Source: Fidelibacterota bacterium (GTDB taxonomy: Bacteria; Fidelibacterota; UBA8477; JABMPR01). Taken from it: a stretch of 64,000 nt of DNA. A model generated the notes under the pieces. That model did not search any database and was not told the origin of the DNA. It saw only the letters and a list, made by a program, of their open reading frames with translations. The position numbers and the translations under genes are program-made. This document shows positions 26,747-35,330 of this stretch, piece after piece. The stretch spans positions 1 through 64,000 of the forward strand of contig JAIPJF010000004.1 in NCBI GenBank assembly GCA_021734325.1, given 5' to 3'. How positions within the stretch are numbered: the stretch's first letter is position 1; the number at the start of each line of letters is the position of its first letter.

Positions 26747-28138
26747 ATGAAAAGCGTACTCATAAATAACCCCCTCCGAATTGCTACCATGAATGATGAG
26801 CAAAATGAGATCGCTGGTGGGCATATATACATCGAAGATGGTGTGATCAAATCTATCGGGCCCGAGCCTGGAACGTTTAAGGCAGATGAGGTCATTGATG
26901 CCAAGACCATGGTAGTCACTCCCGGATTTGTGAATACGCATCATCATCTGTATCAAACCCTGACCAGAAATATTCCCCTGATGCAGGATCAGGAACTTTT
27001 CCCGTGGCTCAAGAATCACTACGAGCTTTGGCGGGAAATCACAACTGAGGCCATTGAAGTCAGTACTCGGGTCGGATTGCTCGAACTCATGAAAAGTGGT
27101 GTTACCTGTAGCTCCGATCATTTATATCTTTTCCCTTCACAGGCCAGTCCCGAATTGATCGATGCCGAGATCGGATCAGCGAGGAGCCTGGGTATCAGAT
27201 TTCAGCCCACACGCGGCTCAATGTCCCTTGGTCAAAGACTCGGTGGACTTCCCCCTGATGATGTCGTGCAAACAGAAGCGACCATTCAAAAAGATACTGA
27301 AAGACTCGTAGCTCGCTACCATGATACAAGTGTTGGGGCCATGACTCGAATTTCACTGGCTCCCTGCTCACCATTTTCTGTTACACCGGAATTGATGAAA
27401 CAAACGGCGTCATATGCCCGTGATAATCAGCTTCAGATTCATACCCATCTGGCGGAAACCCTGGATGAAGAAAAATTTTGCCTTGAAAAATTCGGCAGCC
27501 GACCAGTTGGATTGATGAAAGAACTGGAATGGCTCAGCTCCAATTCATGGTATGCCCATGCAGTACACTTAAATGATTCTGAAATTATGACCATGGGTTC
27601 AAAAAAAGTGGGGATTTCGCATTGCCCAAGCTCGAATATGAGGCTGGGTTCTGGTATCGCCAGGATCAAGGAACTGATCGATGCCGGGGTTAACGTGAGT
27701 CTGGGCGTTGATGGAAGCGCCTCCAATGATTCCGGCGACATGTTGCTGGAAATGAGAAATGCCATGCTTTTGTCACGACTTCGAAACCAGGAATTCTGGC
27801 TCACTGCCCGAGATGTATTGCGAATGGCCACAAGAGGTGGAGCGGCAGTCTTGGGGCGTGATGACATTGGTGAAATAAGCGTGGGTAAACAAGCCGACTT
27901 GGCGCTTTTTGACATGAGTGGACTTTCACAAGCCGGCGGGATGTCTGACCCTGTTGCCGCACTGGTCTTTACCACGCACCGCAAGCCTGTGGAATATCTG
28001 ATCGTACAGGGAAGCATACTACTCAGACAAGGCGAGTCTGGATTGGATGAATATAAATTAACAAGTGAGCACAATCGAATAGCTGAAACAATGCTGAAAA
28101 AAGCGCATCAGCGCTCAGGCATAAAGTTTATAAATTAA
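26747..28138 (+). CDS. 8-oxoguanine deaminase-like amidohydrolase
   Basis: A 463-residue metal-dependent deaminase of the AtzB/TrzN/guanine deaminase group. Metal motif NTHHHLYQT (His65, His67), IHTHLAE near residue 230, and VDGSASNDSGD near 322. The segment QPTRGSMSLGQ after the barrel's fourth strand and the SNDSGD ending are typical of 8-oxoguanine deaminases, which release ammonia and give urate. Guanine itself or another aminopurine cannot be excluded. It lies between ygfK and the second molybdenum hydroxylase set, replacing GuaD of the E. coli cluster. An AGAAGA box precedes the ATG. Confidence 0.88.
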   Translation: MKSVLINNPLRIATMNDEQNEIAGGHIYIEDGVIKSIGPEPGTFKADEVIDAKTMVVTPGFVNTHHHLYQTLTRNIPLMQDQELFPWLKNHYELWREITTEAIEVSTRVGLLELMKSGVTCSSDHLYLFPSQASPELIDAEIGSARSLGIRFQPTRGSMSLGQRLGGLPPDDVVQTEATIQKDTERLVARYHDTSVGAMTRISLAPCSPFSVTPELMKQTASYARDNQLQIHTHLAETLDEEKFCLEKFGSRPVGLMKELEWLSSNSWYAHAVHLNDSEIMTMGSKKVGISHCPSSNMRLGSGIARIKELIDAGVNVSLGVDGSASNDSGDMLLEMRNAMLLSRLRNQEFWLTARDVLRMATRGGAAVLGRDDIGEISVGKQADLALFDMSGLSQAGGMSDPVAALVFTTHRKPVEYLIVQGSILLRQGESGLDEYKLTSEHNRIAETMLKKAHQRSGIKFIN

Positions 28139-28161
28139 ATGCCGGAAAGCGAAGAAGTGAC

Positions 28162-28896
28162 ATGTGGTCATCAATTGAGCAAATCGTAAAACCTTCAGAT
28201 TTTAAGGAGGCCCTGAGCCTACAGGCTGAACCGCATGCCAAACTGCTGGCTGGTGGATCATACCTGATCGCTGAAAAGGATCAAACGACACACACGCTGA
28301 TCGACATCAATCATCTTTTATCAGACCGGGTGGAACTGAAGGAGCACGGTATTTATGTCGGTGCCGGTTGCACGCTTCAAGATCTCGCTAATTTTGGCGA
28401 CCTTGTATTGTCCCGGGTGATTATAGCATCCTGTCCCTCAAAAAATATCCGCAATCAAAGAACACTTGGTGGTGAAATCGCCCAGGCACGTCCAAACTCA
28501 GACCTCATCGTGTATCTGCATGCTGTTGATGCACAATTACAGATAAATGATTCGGGATCTTTTCAACATATTAGCGACTGGAATGGAAAGGGCATAATTT
28601 CACGCGTGTTTATACCTGAAGGTGATATAAAAATTGAACGAGCCTCTGTTATCGATTCCGCAGTGGCATTCGTCATTGCTGCCGTTTTCGAAACTCCTAA
28701 CTATATTACGCTTGCTGCTGGCGGAAAGGCAAAGAAGGTCTGTCAGTGGAGAACACAAAATCCACCTGAAGAGGTAGATATTCGAAATTTTATGGAAAAA
28801 GTAGAATCAATTTATCCCAATGATCATTTTGGGACATCGGAGTACAAAGCTCAACTTGTTTCTAATTTAATCCACCATATGACGGGAAGTGCATGA
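28162..28896 (+). CDS. Diverged FAD-subunit homologue (second molybdenum hydroxylase set)
   Basis: A 244-residue FAD_binding_5-like protein. The first FAD motif reads LLAGGSYLIA where GGTDL is usual, and the second reads TLGGEIAQARPNSDL where (I)GGN(I)..A.P.(S/G)D is usual, so the flavin site is altered but recognisable. The C-terminal half is short. It may bind FAD more weakly or use another acceptor. It overlaps the 2Fe-2S gene by four bases and belongs to the FAD-FeS-Mo gene order. Confidence 0.85.
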   Translation: MWSSIEQIVKPSDFKEALSLQAEPHAKLLAGGSYLIAEKDQTTHTLIDINHLLSDRVELKEHGIYVGAGCTLQDLANFGDLVLSRVIIASCPSKNIRNQRTLGGEIAQARPNSDLIVYLHAVDAQLQINDSGSFQHISDWNGKGIISRVFIPEGDIKIERASVIDSAVAFVIAAVFETPNYITLAAGGKAKKVCQWRTQNPPEEVDIRNFMEKVESIYPNDHFGTSEYKAQLVSNLIHHMTGSA

Positions 28897-29369
28897 TCAT
28901 TGAATTCGAGCTGAATGGTCGCCTGATAAATACTAAAATCGACCCGGGGAAAACACTGCTGGAGTATCTTCGCAGTGAGGAACTATATAGTGTAAAACAT
29001 GGCTGCGATCATGGCGAATGTGGTGCCTGTAGCGTACTGATAAACGACAAAGCCATGAATGCCTGTCTTATTCTGATGCCCATGGTTGAGGGCAAAAGAG
29101 TTGAGACCATAGAGAGCTTCTCCGATCACAAAAATCTGCATGATCTCCAGAAATTATTCCTCGCAGAGGGGGCAGTCCAGTGTGGTTTTTGCACACCGGG
29201 AATGCTCGCCGCTCTGGAGGCACTCAAGCGAGAGAATATTGAGGTCAGTGAGGAAAATATTCGTGATTCTCTCAACGGAAACCTTTGTCGTTGTACCGGA
29301 TATGTGAAGCCTGTTGAAGCTGCCCTGAAGAGTCTCTCTCAGATGAAGAACGACGGTGAATCATCATGA
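28893..29369 (+). CDS. Xanthine dehydrogenase-family 2Fe-2S subunit (second set)
   Basis: A 158-residue iron-sulfur subunit. The ligands of the two clusters are Cys38, Cys43, Cys46, Cys58 and Cys97, Cys100, Cys132, Cys134 (GECGAC, CGFC, CRCTGY). It is sandwiched with ATGA overlaps between the FAD homologue and the catalytic subunit. It is clearly paralogous to the 162-residue subunit at 21989-22477 but not a recent copy. Confidence 0.95.
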   Translation: MIIEFELNGRLINTKIDPGKTLLEYLRSEELYSVKHGCDHGECGACSVLINDKAMNACLILMPMVEGKRVETIESFSDHKNLHDLQKLFLAEGAVQCGFCTPGMLAALEALKRENIEVSEENIRDSLNGNLCRCTGYVKPVEAALKSLSQMKNDGESS

Positions 29370-31660
29370 AAGTGATCGGCAGGGATACACAACGCGTCGA
29401 CGGCCTTAGCCTCGTGAGGGGGAAACCCGTTTTTGCCGACGATATGCAAATCAAGGATCTCCTCCATGTGAAGATTCTCCACAGTCCAGTAGCCCATGCC
29501 GAGATCATCAATATTGATAGCAGTGAGGCTGAGGCACTTGAGGGTGTGATCAAGGTCTTTACCCACAGGGACTTCAAACCCCATTATTATACCACAGCTG
29601 GACAGGGTTACCCGGAACCAAGCCCTCGGGATACGCTCATTTTGGATACAAAGGTTCGCTATGTGGGAGATCGCGTGGCTTTTGTCGCTGCTGAATCCCT
29701 GGAGATTGCCGAGCAGGCTCTGCAAAAAATCACTGTTGATTATAAGGAATTGCCCGTTCTCTTTGACGCTGAAGACGCTATGGCATCTGACATTATGCTT
29801 CACTCATCAGCAGGTGCCAGCGGAATCCATGATGCCACTCACAATATCGCAGCACATGTTGAGGCTGAGCTTGGTGATGTTGATACAGCCATTAATTCAT
29901 CCCGGTATGTATTTGAAGGTACCTACAGTACCCCCTTTGTACAAATGGCTTCCATTGAACCACACATATCCATCTCCTGGCTGGATGATCACGATCGCCT
30001 GGTGATTCGAACCTCTACCCAGGTTCCCTATCATGTGCGGCGAATTGTGGCCGAAGTTCTGGATATTCCCATTTCCCGGATCAGGGTTATAAAACCAAGG
30101 ATCGGAGGTGGATTCGGCGGAAAGCAGGAGATCCTGAATGAGGAAATAGTTGCTGCTGTTACCTTAAGGACCGGACGTCCTGCCCGCATTGAATATACCA
30201 GAGAAGAAGAATTGTACGCCGCCCGGGTACGTCATCCTGAAACATTGACCATCAAACTGGGGTTTGATGAAAAACATCTATTGACAGCCATTGATTTGAA
30301 CATCCTTGAAAATTGCGGTGCGTATGGTCCCCATGCGCTCACTGTCATGTCTGTCACTGCTCAAAAAGCTTTGAGCATGTACAAGGCACCCAATATCAGG
30401 GTCAATGGCGATGGTGTTTATACGAATCTACCCATTGGCGGTGCCTATCGTGGTTACGGTGCCCCCCAAGCTTTCTTTCCCCTGGAAAGTCTTATGGACG
30501 AGGCCGCGAACCGACTGGGGATCGACCCCATCGATCTGCGCCTTAAAAATGTATTCAAGCTAAAGGATGATGTACCTATTGCTCGGATCCTCGGCGAAGG
30601 CAGGGAAGGTTTTCCCATGGTGCTTTACAGCAATGAGATCGCTGCCTGCCTGAATGAAGGCCGCAAGCTCAGCAAGTGGGATTCCATCCGGTCTGCAGTC
30701 AAAAGTGGTCGTTTTCGGAGAGGACTCGGTGTGGCCATCGCTGGCCAGGGGTCTGGGATTCCAGGGATCGACATGGGCTCAGCATTTATCAAAATGAATG
30801 AGGATGGCAGCTTCAACCTTCAGGTTGGAGCCACTGATCTCGGGACAGGTTCTGATACTGCTCTGGCTCAAATTGCGGCTGAGGTGCTGAACGTTAGTGT
30901 TGACAAGATAATCGTGTATTCGTCTGACACGGATCTAACCCCCTTTGATACGGGCGCTTATGCATCCAGCACAACTTACATTTCCGGTGGCGCAGTTAAA
31001 AAAGCAGCCGAAGCCTGCAAATCGATGATCCTGGAACAAGGCAAGAAGCTCCTCCAGGTGAAGATGGCAGTCATTTCCGGCACCACTGTCGTAAGCCCTG
31101 ATGGTAAAAGCATCTCGTATAAGGATATTTGCACAAAAAGTTTTTATACTGATGAGCAAACACAGATCATGGGCGCAGCTTCCCATCTAAGCTATGATTC
31201 GCCGCCACCCTATAATGCCACCTTTGCAGAGGTGGAAGTAGACACTCTTACCGGTGTCGTTAGAGTCATCAAGGTGGTGTCCGTGACTGATGCCGGACAG
31301 ATCATCAATCCAAAGATGGCTGAGGGCCAGGTTGAAGGAGCTGTACCTCAAGCACTGGGAATGGCTCTGTCTGAATTCATGCCCTTTGATGATAAAGGCA
31401 GATTCCTGAATCTTGATTTTAACAGCTATCATATATATACCGCCACTGATATGCCTGAGATCGTGGTTCGCTTTGTTGATTCCACAGAACCAACCGGACC
31501 CTATGGTGCAAAGGCCGTTGCAGAGATTCCCATCAACGCCCCGGCACCGGCTGTAACGAATGCCATTTTTAATGCTGTCGGGGTTCGTATTCGGAATCTA
31601 CCCGTTCAACCTGGAGAGCTTTTATCAAAACTAACCTTACAGGAATACCAAGATGAGTGA
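29366..31660 (+). CDS. Xanthine dehydrogenase-family molybdenum subunit (second set)
   Basis: A 764-residue molybdopterin-binding catalytic subunit. GGGFGGKQE near residue 248, GGAYRGYGAPQAFF near 360, ATDLGTGSDTALAQ near 492, and AKAVAEIPINAPAP near 714, whose Glu is the expected catalytic base (family form usually GxGE). The first set reads AKGIGEP at this place, so substrate ranges may differ: one enzyme could favour hypoxanthine or xanthine and the other a different purine or N-heterocycle. Assembled with the 2Fe-2S and FAD proteins just upstream. Its end overlaps the next gene by eight bases. Confidence 0.94.
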   Translation: MKVIGRDTQRVDGLSLVRGKPVFADDMQIKDLLHVKILHSPVAHAEIINIDSSEAEALEGVIKVFTHRDFKPHYYTTAGQGYPEPSPRDTLILDTKVRYVGDRVAFVAAESLEIAEQALQKITVDYKELPVLFDAEDAMASDIMLHSSAGASGIHDATHNIAAHVEAELGDVDTAINSSRYVFEGTYSTPFVQMASIEPHISISWLDDHDRLVIRTSTQVPYHVRRIVAEVLDIPISRIRVIKPRIGGGFGGKQEILNEEIVAAVTLRTGRPARIEYTREEELYAARVRHPETLTIKLGFDEKHLLTAIDLNILENCGAYGPHALTVMSVTAQKALSMYKAPNIRVNGDGVYTNLPIGGAYRGYGAPQAFFPLESLMDEAANRLGIDPIDLRLKNVFKLKDDVPIARILGEGREGFPMVLYSNEIAACLNEGRKLSKWDSIRSAVKSGRFRRGLGVAIAGQGSGIPGIDMGSAFIKMNEDGSFNLQVGATDLGTGSDTALAQIAAEVLNVSVDKIIVYSSDTDLTPFDTGAYASSTTYISGGAVKKAAEACKSMILEQGKKLLQVKMAVISGTTVVSPDGKSISYKDICTKSFYTDEQTQIMGAASHLSYDSPPPYNATFAEVEVDTLTGVVRVIKVVSVTDAGQIINPKMAEGQVEGAVPQALGMALSEFMPFDDKGRFLNLDFNSYHIYTATDMPEIVVRFVDSTEPTGPYGAKAVAEIPINAPAPAVTNAIFNAVGVRIRNLPVQPGELLSKLTLQEYQDE

Positions 31661-32231
31661 CACTACGCCGCGCTGTGGCTGGGTATCGCTCCACAAACCC
31701 ACCTATTTGAAATATCATGATGAAGAGTGGGGCGTACCCGTTTATGATGATCTGAAAATGTTCGAGTTTCTGGTCCTGGAATCCTTTCAGGCAGGCTTAA
31801 GCTGGGAGATCGTGCTGAATAAGCGGGAAAATTTCCGTAATGCTTTTTCTAATTTTGACTACCGCAAGGTGGCTGAATATGATGAAAAGAAGATCGAAGA
31901 ATTGCTTCAGGACAAAGGAATTGTCCGCAATCAGCTAAAAATCAGAGCCACCATCAACAATGCCCGGCGATATCTCGAGATCATCGAAGAATTTGGTGGT
32001 TTCTGCAAGTATTTCTGGAATTTCACTGATGGTCGACCCCTGCAGAACGGCTTTAAGGAATTAACGGAGATACCGACAAGCACTCCCCTATCAGATGCCA
32101 TCGCGAAGGATATGAAAACTCGAGGTTTCAAGTTCCTGGGCACAACTGTGATCTATGCCCACATGCAGGCTGTCGGTATGGTGAATGATCATCTGGAGGA
32201 GTGCTTCAGATACAAGCAACTCCTCCCCTGA
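31653..32231 (+). CDS. tag: DNA-3-methyladenine glycosylase I
   Basis: A 192-residue HhH-type base-excision enzyme that removes 3-methyladenine from DNA. Diagnostic start RCGWVS...YLKYHDEEWGVP, with the zinc ligands (Cys8 and His17 at this end and the His pair near residues 170-176, AHMQAVGMVNDH), the pocket glutamate in FLVLESFQAGLSW and FGGFCKYFW. It overlaps the molybdenum subunit by eight bases, so it is co-transcribed with the purine island although its usual job is DNA repair. Cytoplasmic. Confidence 0.95.
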   Translation: MSDTTPRCGWVSLHKPTYLKYHDEEWGVPVYDDLKMFEFLVLESFQAGLSWEIVLNKRENFRNAFSNFDYRKVAEYDEKKIEELLQDKGIVRNQLKIRATINNARRYLEIIEEFGGFCKYFWNFTDGRPLQNGFKELTEIPTSTPLSDAIAKDMKTRGFKFLGTTVIYAHMQAVGMVNDHLEECFRYKQLLP

Positions 32232-32244
32232 ATCAGGTAGAACC

Positions 32245-32337
32245 CTAGAAAAGATCGAATTTTTTCAACAGGATTTCGGTGACCTTAAAGGTCCCGTACA
32301 AGATGATAAACCACAGTATAATTAATATCCAATTCAT
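32245..32337 (-). CDS. 30-residue membrane protein after cydB (CydX-like position)
   Basis: A short ORF, MNWILIILWFIILYG followed by a charged tail ending KKFDLF, begins 15 bases after the cydB stop and has GCGAG about ten bases upstream. One transmembrane helix fills residues 3-15. CydX and CydS subunits of cytochrome bd are single-helix proteins of 30-40 residues encoded next to cydB, so a structural or assembly role is likely; the sequence does not match E. coli CydX closely. Confidence 0.6.
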   Translation of the reverse strand: MNWILIILWFIILYGTFKVTEILLKKFDLF

Positions 32338-32352
32338 CTATAATACTCGCTT

Positions 32353-33483
32353 TTAATAGGCTTTTTCTTTTAGATCATTCAGAGAAAGCTTTGTTAGATC
32401 CATCGCTCGCCAGACATACACGATATAGGCCAGAACAAAAGGGATGATCATGGCGACATAGGTCATAATGGTCAGGGTGTAGTGTGTGGATGACGCATTG
32501 TGAATTGTCAGACTGGATTGCGGGTGGGTCAGGCTTGGATACATGCACGTATCGTTGTATCCAGCCAAAAAGAACACCACTAAACCAACCAGCACTGTTC
32601 CTAATCCACTAAACCAGATGCCGTTGGAGGCGTTTTTAATTTTTGTCACATAAACACCCCAGATTGCCAGGCCAAGACCGGCAAGCAACAGAATCACATT
32701 AAGTGGATTCGCAAACAGGTTGCCAGCGTATTTATATGCCATCAGTTCAACCTGCCCGTTCTCAGCAACTCCATAACCTGACATGAACAGCAGACTGATG
32801 AGGACGATGAGTAAAAATACCAGTTCAATCAGAAAATTCATCCAAACCGATTTTCTCAACCGTACTTCAAGGTCTGGAGCAGAAGTGAAATCGATATTGT
32901 TGAGTAAATATTGAGCACCTAAAACGCGGGCGTTGAAGACCAGAAACAAACCCATGCTCAGATTGAAATAATTAAAGGCTGCTTCCAGCCCTCTCAGGGG
33001 ATGGGTCCAGGTTACAAAGTTATATTCATTGAGCTGAAAATTTGCACCTGTGAAAAAGCTCCCGACTGCGGCACCTATCAACAGCACCCCAAGTGAGCCG
33101 TTTATCAGCAGAAAGATTTCATAGGTTTTTTGGCCCAGTAGATTGTTGGCCTTTTTACGATACTCGTAGCTTACCGCCTGAATCACAAAGGTGAGCAGAA
33201 TTGCGATCCACACCCAGTAGGCACCCCCAAAACTCGTCGCGTACACCTTTGGGAAAGCGGCAAATATCGCCCCTCCAAAGAGGACCAGCGTTGTGAATGT
33301 GAGCTCCCACTTTCGGCCAAGTGAATTGACCACGAGTGATTTTTCATCCTCCGTTTTAGCTACTTCAAGGAGAAGGGTCTGACCTCCCTGTACAAAATGC
33401 AGAAACAGAAATAGGGACCCGACAACAGAGACTAAAAGCCACCAGATTACTTGCAGGGTTGAAAGGTCTAAATTAGCGATCAT
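32353..33483 (-). CDS. cydB: Cytochrome bd oxidase subunit II
   Basis: A 376-residue membrane subunit of the bd-type quinol oxidase, with about nine hydrophobic helices. It begins LSTLQVIWWLLVSVVGSLF and has the conserved FVQGGQTLL and RKWELTF segments. Forms a heterodimer with CydA; lets the cell respire at low oxygen with little proton translocation. The gene overlaps cydA by 11 bases. Confidence 0.94.
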   Translation of the reverse strand: MIANLDLSTLQVIWWLLVSVVGSLFLFLHFVQGGQTLLLEVAKTEDEKSLVVNSLGRKWELTFTTLVLFGGAIFAAFPKVYATSFGGAYWVWIAILLTFVIQAVSYEYRKKANNLLGQKTYEIFLLINGSLGVLLIGAAVGSFFTGANFQLNEYNFVTWTHPLRGLEAAFNYFNLSMGLFLVFNARVLGAQYLLNNIDFTSAPDLEVRLRKSVWMNFLIELVFLLIVLISLLFMSGYGVAENGQVELMAYKYAGNLFANPLNVILLLAGLGLAIWGVYVTKIKNASNGIWFSGLGTVLVGLVVFFLAGYNDTCMYPSLTHPQSSLTIHNASSTHYTLTIMTYVAMIIPFVLAYIVYVWRAMDLTKLSLNDLKEKAY

Positions 33484-35026
33484 TTTTTGCCTCCTCCGGT
33501 CCGATTTTGATTTGAGTCAGCATTATCTTTATCTCTGCAGTAAGCAGTATGGTGAACAAGATCAAAAAAATAAAAAATGTGACGGCAACAGTTCCAGTAT
33601 CAAGGTTGGTACGGGCAATGCTTACCGGGAGCATACCTTGAATGGCCCAGGGCTGGCGTCCCATTTCAGCAACCAGCCAGCCGGCTTCCTGTGCCAGAAA
33701 ACCGAAAAAGAAAAGCGGTACCCCCAGTTTGAGTAACCAGGGTTTTTGCTCCAGCTGACCCTTGTACTGATAGAATAAAAACAGCATAAATATGACTATA
33801 AAGAGGAAACCCAGTCCAACCATGATATGAAAGCTGTAATACATCACCCCCACCGAAGGCATGGATTCCTCTGGATGATCAAAAAAGCCATAGCCAAAAT
33901 ATGCCTCATTGTCCCTGAAGGTACCCAGAGCAAGCTTTGCTTGTTCTCTATTACCAGAGGCTTTGGCGGCTTTGTACTCAGCCAGACTGGCCACGGCAAG
34001 TTTTCCCTTTACCATCTTTTGCTCTGTCCCCATCACACCATCGCTGGTATTTCCGTAGATCAGGTCCTCCAAACCGGGCACATAACCATCAAAGGTCCTT
34101 TTTGCCAGGATAGATAACATCCTTGGGAACTGAATTTCCACATAGAAAGTTTCTTGATCATCTCTTAATTGTTTGTTCGGGTTTAAAATACCAAATGCCG
34201 TCAGTCCCGCTGGTCTTGCTCCTGCATAGTGGCCTTCGAATGCAGCTAGTTTCATGGGCTGATGTTTGGCATCCTGAAAAGCCGCCTCATCTCCAGTAAA
34301 CACCACATAAATGGATGATACCAATCCAAAAACTGCAGCCACTAGAATTGATCGTTGAGCCATCTTGAGATGTCTCCCTTTCAGGAGAAACCAGGAGGAG
34401 ACGGAAATGACAAACAGAGAGGCGAAAAGGAAGCTGGAGCTGGTCGTGTGCGTGAATTTGGATACCGCAACAGGTGACAAAATAACTGCCAGGACATCCT
34501 GCATCTCGAACCGGGCGCTGTCCGGATTGAAGGTCATCCCAACTGGATATTGCATCCAGGCATTCGCCACGAGGATCCATAATGCTGAGAGATTGGATCC
34601 AATGGCTACCAGATAGGTTGATGCCAGATGAAACCTCTTTGATACCCGATTCCACCCGAAGAACATTACGGCAAAGAACGTTGCCTCTATGAAAAAAGCT
34701 GCTATCCCTTCAATGGCAAGCGGGGCGCCAAAAATGTCACCTACCATCCAGGAGTAATTAGACCAATTGGTACCGAATTCGAACTCCAAAATAATACCTG
34801 TTGCAACCCCGAGGGCAAAATTGATCCCAAAGAGCCGCATCCAGAATTTTGTGAGCCTGGCCCATTCCTCATCTCCTGTTTTGTAGTAGATCGTTTCATA
34901 GAAAGCGATAAGCCAGCTTAGACCAAGTGTCAATGGGACAAAAACCCAGTGATACATTGCGGTGAGGGCAAAGAGAGCCCTGGCCCAATTCACCATCTCG
35001 ATATTGATCCATTCAACCATAAACAA
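33473..35026 (-). CDS. cydA: Cytochrome bd oxidase subunit I
   Basis: A 517-residue heme-bearing subunit that oxidises quinol and reduces oxygen to water. TAMYHWVFVPLTLG (heme ligand His26, equal to E. coli His19), KFTHTTSSSFLFAS (His of heme b558) and EMGRQPWAIQGMLPV (the GRQPW signature) are present. The length is close to E. coli CydA (522), suggesting a full-size quinol loop region. A true start at Met3 or Met11 is possible. In operon DUF4492-cydA-cydB-small protein. Confidence 0.95.
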   Translation of the reverse strand: MFMVEWINIEMVNWARALFALTAMYHWVFVPLTLGLSWLIAFYETIYYKTGDEEWARLTKFWMRLFGINFALGVATGIILEFEFGTNWSNYSWMVGDIFGAPLAIEGIAAFFIEATFFAVMFFGWNRVSKRFHLASTYLVAIGSNLSALWILVANAWMQYPVGMTFNPDSARFEMQDVLAVILSPVAVSKFTHTTSSSFLFASLFVISVSSWFLLKGRHLKMAQRSILVAAVFGLVSSIYVVFTGDEAAFQDAKHQPMKLAAFEGHYAGARPAGLTAFGILNPNKQLRDDQETFYVEIQFPRMLSILAKRTFDGYVPGLEDLIYGNTSDGVMGTEQKMVKGKLAVASLAEYKAAKASGNREQAKLALGTFRDNEAYFGYGFFDHPEESMPSVGVMYYSFHIMVGLGFLFIVIFMLFLFYQYKGQLEQKPWLLKLGVPLFFFGFLAQEAGWLVAEMGRQPWAIQGMLPVSIARTNLDTGTVAVTFFIFLILFTILLTAEIKIMLTQIKIGPEEAKNDR

Positions 35027-35041
35027 TACTCCCGATCTGAT

Positions 35042-35245
35042 TTAGTGTGAAAAGAATTCCTGTAGGACGTGTTCAGCTCGCTGATCATCAGTATCAAAAT
35101 TGCTCTGAAGAAAATCCGGGAGAATAAACACCCTGATAATGACAAATATGATCAGCAACTTGACGATAATGATCTTCCAGAGTGATCGTCCTAGGGTCAT
35201 TGCTTTGAAGCCATCTCTGTAGAACCTGAATATCCGACTCAGCAT
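35042..35245 (-). CDS. DUF4492 small membrane protein upstream of cydA
   Basis: A 67-residue protein, RFYRDGFKAMTLGRSLWKII then a single transmembrane helix (about 24-44) and an acidic tail. This matches DUF4492, found just before cydA in Bacteroidota and Campylobacterota. Probably an accessory of cytochrome bd expression or assembly; biochemically undefined. It ends 15 bases before cydA. Confidence 0.85.
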   Translation of the reverse strand: MLSRIFRFYRDGFKAMTLGRSLWKIIIVKLLIIFVIIRVFILPDFLQSNFDTDDQRAEHVLQEFFSH

Positions 35246-35271
35246 TATAAAAAGTAGTCATCACTTGCTGG

Positions 35272-35300
35272 ATAGCAAATAATAATATGCTATTTGTCAA
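35272..35300 (-). promoter_or_regulatory. Promoter of the cyd operon with overlapping inverted repeat
   Basis: On the minus strand TTGACA (35295-35300) is separated by exactly 17 bases from TGCTAT (35272-35277), 26 bases before the DUF4492 start. The -10 box is weak, but an inverted repeat ATAGCA ... TGCTAT covers the spacer and -10, a position fitting a repressor that responds to oxygen or redox state. No FNR-type TTGAT-N4-ATCAA site was seen. Confidence 0.5.
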
Positions 35301-35330
35301 CTATTTTGAAGTGCGGATAAATTTTCTGTG

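Noticed and set aside
27439-28074. 211-codon minus-strand frame opposite the 8-oxoguanine deaminase-like gene
   Set aside because: Antisense shadow; serine- and proline-rich translation with no domain.
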